A stretch of 7,831 bases of DNA. It comes from Candidatus Dormiibacterota bacterium. Its GTDB lineage: Bacteria > Chloroflexota > Dormibacteria > Dormibacterales > Dormibacteraceae. The notes beneath the pieces are model-generated. The model saw only the letters and a program-made list of their open reading frames with translations, was not told the DNA's origin and searched no databases. Shown here one piece after another: positions 6,595 to 7,831 of this stretch. Location: NCBI GenBank assembly GCA_003151665.1, contig PLYD01000157.1, positions 28,157-35,987 on the forward strand, read 5' to 3'. How positions within the stretch are numbered: position 1 is the first letter of the stretch; every line of letters starts with the position of its first letter. The position numbers and the translations under genes were made by a program.

Positions 6595-7359
6595 GTGGAC
6601 CTCGGCCTTGATGGGCGTCGTGCGCTCGTAACCGCGGCCAGTAAGGGGCTCGGGCGCGCTTGCGCCGACGCCCTCGCCGCGGAGGGCGCGAAAGTGTTCA
6701 TCTCCTCGCGTGACGCGGCAGCGATCGAGGCTGCCGGCAAGGCGATCGGAGCGGCGGGATGGCAAGCGGCCGATATGGGCAAGGCTCTGGATGTTGAGCG
6801 CTTGGTCGAGGCGGCGGTCGGCAAGCTTGGTGGGCTCGACCTACTCGTGGTCAACGCCGGCGGACCCCCGCCGGGTACGTTTCAGACGACGCCGCTGGAC
6901 GCGTGGGATGCCGCGTACCAGCTGACCCTGATGAGCGCTGTGCGGCTGGTTCACGCGAGTCTTCCGCACCTCAAGAAGTCCGGGCAGGGGCGCATCGTGT
7001 TCATCACCTCCGTCTCGGTGCGGCAGCCGATCCCGAACATCACGCTGTCCAACTCGCTGCGGGCGGCGGTCACGGGTTTGGCGAAAACGCTGTCGCGCGA
7101 GGTGGCGCGGGATGGGATCACCGTTAACTGCCTGGCGCCGGACAAGATCCTCACGGATCGCATCCGGCAGATGGCTGGGAATTCGGGGGGCGATCCGGAG
7201 GAGCAGCTCAGGCACATGGCTGCCGAGGCGCCGATGGGGCGGTTTGGGAAGCCATCCGAGTTCGCGGCGGCTTGCGCGTTCCTTTGCTCGAAGCAGGCCG
7301 GGTACATCACGGGACAGACGCTTGGGGTGGACGGCGGCGCGCTGCTCGGCGTGCATTAG
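6595..7359 (+). CDS. Short-chain dehydrogenase/reductase-like protein with altered catalytic residues
   Basis: The 254-residue product has the Rossmann fold layout of classical SDRs. It has a cofactor loop TAASKGLGR (13-21, usual TGxxxGxG), Arg39 after strand beta-2 (often an NADP preference), NAGG (87-90), TSVS (138-141), and the C-terminal YITGQTLGVDGG (237-248). The usual catalytic YxxxK is replaced by Ser152 and Arg156 in LSNSLRAAVTGLAKTLSREV, and the helix-4 Asn position reads Thr111. This matches the 'BKR-like SDR' subgroup (often annotated 3-oxoacyl-ACP reductase), which is known to lack perfect cofactor and tetrad motifs. Ser139 is retained. The reaction is therefore uncertain. GTG 6595 is chosen because MDLGLDGRRALVT is the normal family beginning; GTG 6589 or ATG 6496 would add atypical residues. 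The next gene starts 9 bases downstream. Confidence 0.88.
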   Translation: MDLGLDGRRALVTAASKGLGRACADALAAEGAKVFISSRDAAAIEAAGKAIGAAGWQAADMGKALDVERLVEAAVGKLGGLDLLVVNAGGPPPGTFQTTPLDAWDAAYQLTLMSAVRLVHASLPHLKKSGQGRIVFITSVSVRQPIPNITLSNSLRAAVTGLAKTLSREVARDGITVNCLAPDKILTDRIRQMAGNSGGDPEEQLRHMAAEAPMGRFGKPSEFAAACAFLCSKQAGYITGQTLGVDGGALLGVH

Positions 7360-7368
7360 GCTGTCTGC

Positions 7369-7831
7369 GTGACGATTAAGTTCGCGGAGCGCATGTCGAG
7401 GTTGGGGACCGAGGGCGCGTTTGTCGTGCTCGCCAAGGCGCGCAAGCTCGAGGCCGAGGGCAAGAAGATCGTGCACCTCGAGATTGGGGAGCCGGACTTT
7501 GCGACACCTGACAACATCGTGGAGGCGGGCATCTCCGCGATGCAGAACGGTTTCACGCACTACACGCCCGCGAGCGGGATCATGGAGGCGAGGGAGGCGG
7601 TCGCGGGCTTCGTGCAACGCACGCTCAAAACGCCCGTCGATCCCACCGATGTCGTGCTCGTTCCCGGATCAAAGAACGTGCTGCTGTTCACCCTGCTCGC
7701 TTGCATCGAGCCGGGTGACGAGGTGATCATTCCGGATCCTGGCTACCCCGCCTATGCGTCGCAGGTCAACTTCATCGGGGCGGTGCCCAAATTCGTCACG
7801 TTGCGAGAGGAGACGGGGTTCCGCATGGACC
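7369..7831 (+). CDS. PLP-dependent aminotransferase, class I/II, 3' partial
   Basis: This is the N-terminal 154 residues of a fold-type I aminotransferase, most like the aspartate/aromatic group that uses 2-oxoglutarate as amino acceptor. Motifs visible are MSRLGTEGAFVVLAKARKLE (9-28), the substrate-region HLEIGEPDFATPD (36-48), HYTPASGIMEAREAV (64-78), a PLP-phosphate-side segment VPGSKNVLLFTLLA (98-110), and EPGDEVIIPDPGYPAY (113-128) with the aromatic residues that pack on the cofactor ring. The Schiff-base lysine lies beyond the window. GTG 7369 is chosen because it gives the usual short run before ERMSRL; ATG 7393 is the alternative. No good Shine-Dalgarno is present, and it lies 9 bases after the dehydrogenase-like gene, so coupled translation is likely. 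The exact substrate cannot be told from this part. Confidence 0.92.
   Translation, partial: MTIKFAERMSRLGTEGAFVVLAKARKLEAEGKKIVHLEIGEPDFATPDNIVEAGISAMQNGFTHYTPASGIMEAREAVAGFVQRTLKTPVDPTDVVLVPGSKNVLLFTLLACIEPGDEVIIPDPGYPAYASQVNFIGAVPKFVTLREETGFRMD

Noticed and set aside
6179..6631. Plus-strand 150-residue frame in the anomalous region
   Set aside because: Arg/Ser/Pro-rich composition, no domain, no ribosome binding site, and it runs antisense to better coding signals.

Overview
This 7.8 kb window is GC-rich chromosomal DNA from a bacterium. By eye it resembles a soil or uncultured Chloroflexota/Dormibacterota-type or actinobacterial-type genome. That placement is an inference from three things: dense GTG/ATG gene packing, the order of glycolytic genes followed by secG, and a 'YWDGTRW' motif that I associate with those groups. 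No tRNA, rRNA, CRISPR array, insertion sequence or phage gene is visible.

Region 1 (1-5241, all plus strand) is a tightly packed housekeeping cluster. It holds phosphoglycerate kinase (5' end cut by the window), triosephosphate isomerase, 2,3-bisphosphoglycerate-dependent phosphoglycerate mutase, a Mn-type superoxide dismutase, SecG, and a family-5 (oligopeptide/dipeptide/nickel type) ABC substrate-binding lipoprotein. The pgk/tpiA genes overlap by 1 base and tpiA/gpmA by 14. A 60-base gap with a strong ribosome binding site precedes sodA. secG follows 10 bases after sodA. The binding protein has no ordinary start codon after secG and probably begins inside it. The first three enzymes act in lower glycolysis/gluconeogenesis; the next three form an oxidative-stress and envelope tail.

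Region 2 (about 5242-6594) is the anomalous part. It starts with an orphan piece of coding sequence (SPDGKFYWDGTRWVPM), in the same frame as the binding protein and just past its stop codon. Two minus-strand reading frames follow, spaced 2 bases apart: a lipoprotein-like secreted protein of unknown function, and, upstream of it, a cysteine-containing secreted-like protein that lacks an N-terminus. Between that and the next plus-strand gene lies a stretch where plausible minus-strand coding is spread over several frames. The region looks like an acquired and partly decayed insertion between two housekeeping blocks.

Region 3 (6595-7831, plus strand) encodes a divergent short-chain dehydrogenase/reductase-like protein, in which the usual Tyr-Lys pair is Ser-Arg, and, 9 bases later, the N-terminal third of a PLP-dependent class I/II aminotransferase that runs off the window. 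A 7-base inverted repeat lies just upstream of the dehydrogenase gene.

I see no clear new defence, mobile or signalling system. The parts most worth a second look are region 2, the unusual start of the binding protein, and the altered active site of the dehydrogenase-like protein.
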